From Prevotella sp. (GTDB lineage: Bacteria; Bacteroidota; Bacteroidia; Bacteroidales; Dysgonomonadaceae), in contig JAISES010000083.1 of the NCBI GenBank assembly GCA_031263965.1, positions 1-6,450 on the forward strand: 6,450 nt of DNA, read 5' to 3'. The notes under the pieces are model-generated. The model saw only the letters and a program-made list of their open reading frames with translations. It was not told the origin of the DNA and did not search any database. Made by a program: the position numbers and the translations under genes. Each line of letters begins with the position of its first letter. Within the stretch, counting starts at the first letter, position 1. Of the stretch, positions 6,385 through 6,450 are shown one piece after another.

Positions 6385-6392
6385 GAGGGAGG
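6385..6392 (+). promoter_or_regulatory. Ribosome binding site of istA
   Basis: GAGGGAGG lies 8 nt before the ATG at 6401, a strong Shine-Dalgarno sequence that fixes the start. Confidence 0.7.
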
Positions 6393-6400
6393 TCATAAAA

Positions 6401-6450
6401 ATGACCAGTTACAGGGAAATTCTCAGGCTTAACAGCATGGGAATAAGTCA
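6401..6450 (+). CDS. istA: IS21-family transposase IstA, N-terminal fragment cut by the window edge
   Basis: Sixteen complete codons are visible. They read MTSYREILRLNSMGIS, which matches the start of IS21-family IstA proteins (pattern M-T-x-Y-R-E-I-L-R-L-x-S-x-G-x-S, leading into a helix-turn-helix). IstA is the DDE transposase that works with the ATPase IstB, whose gene normally follows. The strong Shine-Dalgarno site and the terminal repeats upstream agree with this. Whether the gene is intact cannot be seen. Confidence 0.75.
   Translation, partial: MTSYREILRLNSMGIS

Larger units (their letters stand above)
6275..6450 (+). mobile_element. Left end of an IS21-family insertion sequence (partial)
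   Basis: The end is placed at TG (6275-6276) just before repeated motifs typical of IS21-family termini: AATGAGCC occurs at 6279-6286 and again at 6323-6330, 44 bp apart. Between them lie a perfect 6-bp inverted repeat CCGGCT/AGCCGG (6293-6298 and 6305-6310). A 5-bp hairpin, GCGCG/CGCGC (6362-6375), precedes the istA ribosome binding site. The first istA codons follow at 6401, a normal leader length for the family. The right end, the partner terminus and the target duplication lie outside the window, so the exact first base is uncertain. Confidence 0.65.

Noticed and set aside
1..6450. CRISPR array, tRNA, rRNA or riboswitch
   Set aside because: No regularly spaced repeats, cloverleaf or recognisable aptamer pattern was found on either strand by eye.

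Overview
The window holds a compact, AT-rich, four-gene cassette, all on the + strand (about 208-5913), followed by a GC-rich stretch with a decayed gene fragment on the - strand and the left end of an IS21-family insertion sequence running off the right edge. Strong Shine-Dalgarno sites (GGGAG, GAGGG, AAGGAG, GAGGGAGG), the AT-rich genes and the type of mobile-element debris suggest a Firmicute, probably a clostridial or gut-associated lineage. This is inference from style, not a taxonomic identification. Composition changes sharply near 5930: 4921-4980 has 16 G/C of 60, while 6001-6060 has 39 of 60.

Layout: 1-207 is a leader with a plausible extended -10 promoter (147-155). Gene 1 (208-2961) encodes a 917-residue fusion of a polymerase-X-like N-terminus without the polymerase active site, a PHP phosphoesterase with its metal ligands intact, a DUF429 domain and a P-loop kinase of the UPF0200/dNMP-kinase type. 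Gene 2 (2961-3968, TAATG overlap with gene 1) encodes a short adenylosuccinate-synthetase homologue in which the catalytic Asp is Ser, the hallmark of the phage enzyme PurZ. Gene 3 (3999-5324) encodes a dUTPase/dCTP-deaminase-fold protein with poor catalytic motifs, a long coiled coil and one transmembrane helix. Gene 4 (5308-5913, TTG start) encodes a deoxynucleoside-kinase-like protein. From 5921 to about 6250 lies a remnant of the SNF2-type helicase typical of conjugative elements. From about 6275 the IS21 end begins, with the first codons of istA at 6401.

The spacing (1-nt overlap, 30-nt gap, 17-nt overlap) and the absence of internal terminators make one transcript likely. Every product is a nucleotide enzyme or nucleotide-fold protein: two kinases, a PurZ-like ligase, a dUTPase-fold membrane protein and a phosphoesterase/putative nuclease. 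My hypothesis is a mobile system that makes, senses or destroys an unusual (deoxy)nucleotide, possibly for conflict with phages. Function is not shown by the sequence. No Z-genome polymerase, DatZ, MazZ or PurB is present in the window.
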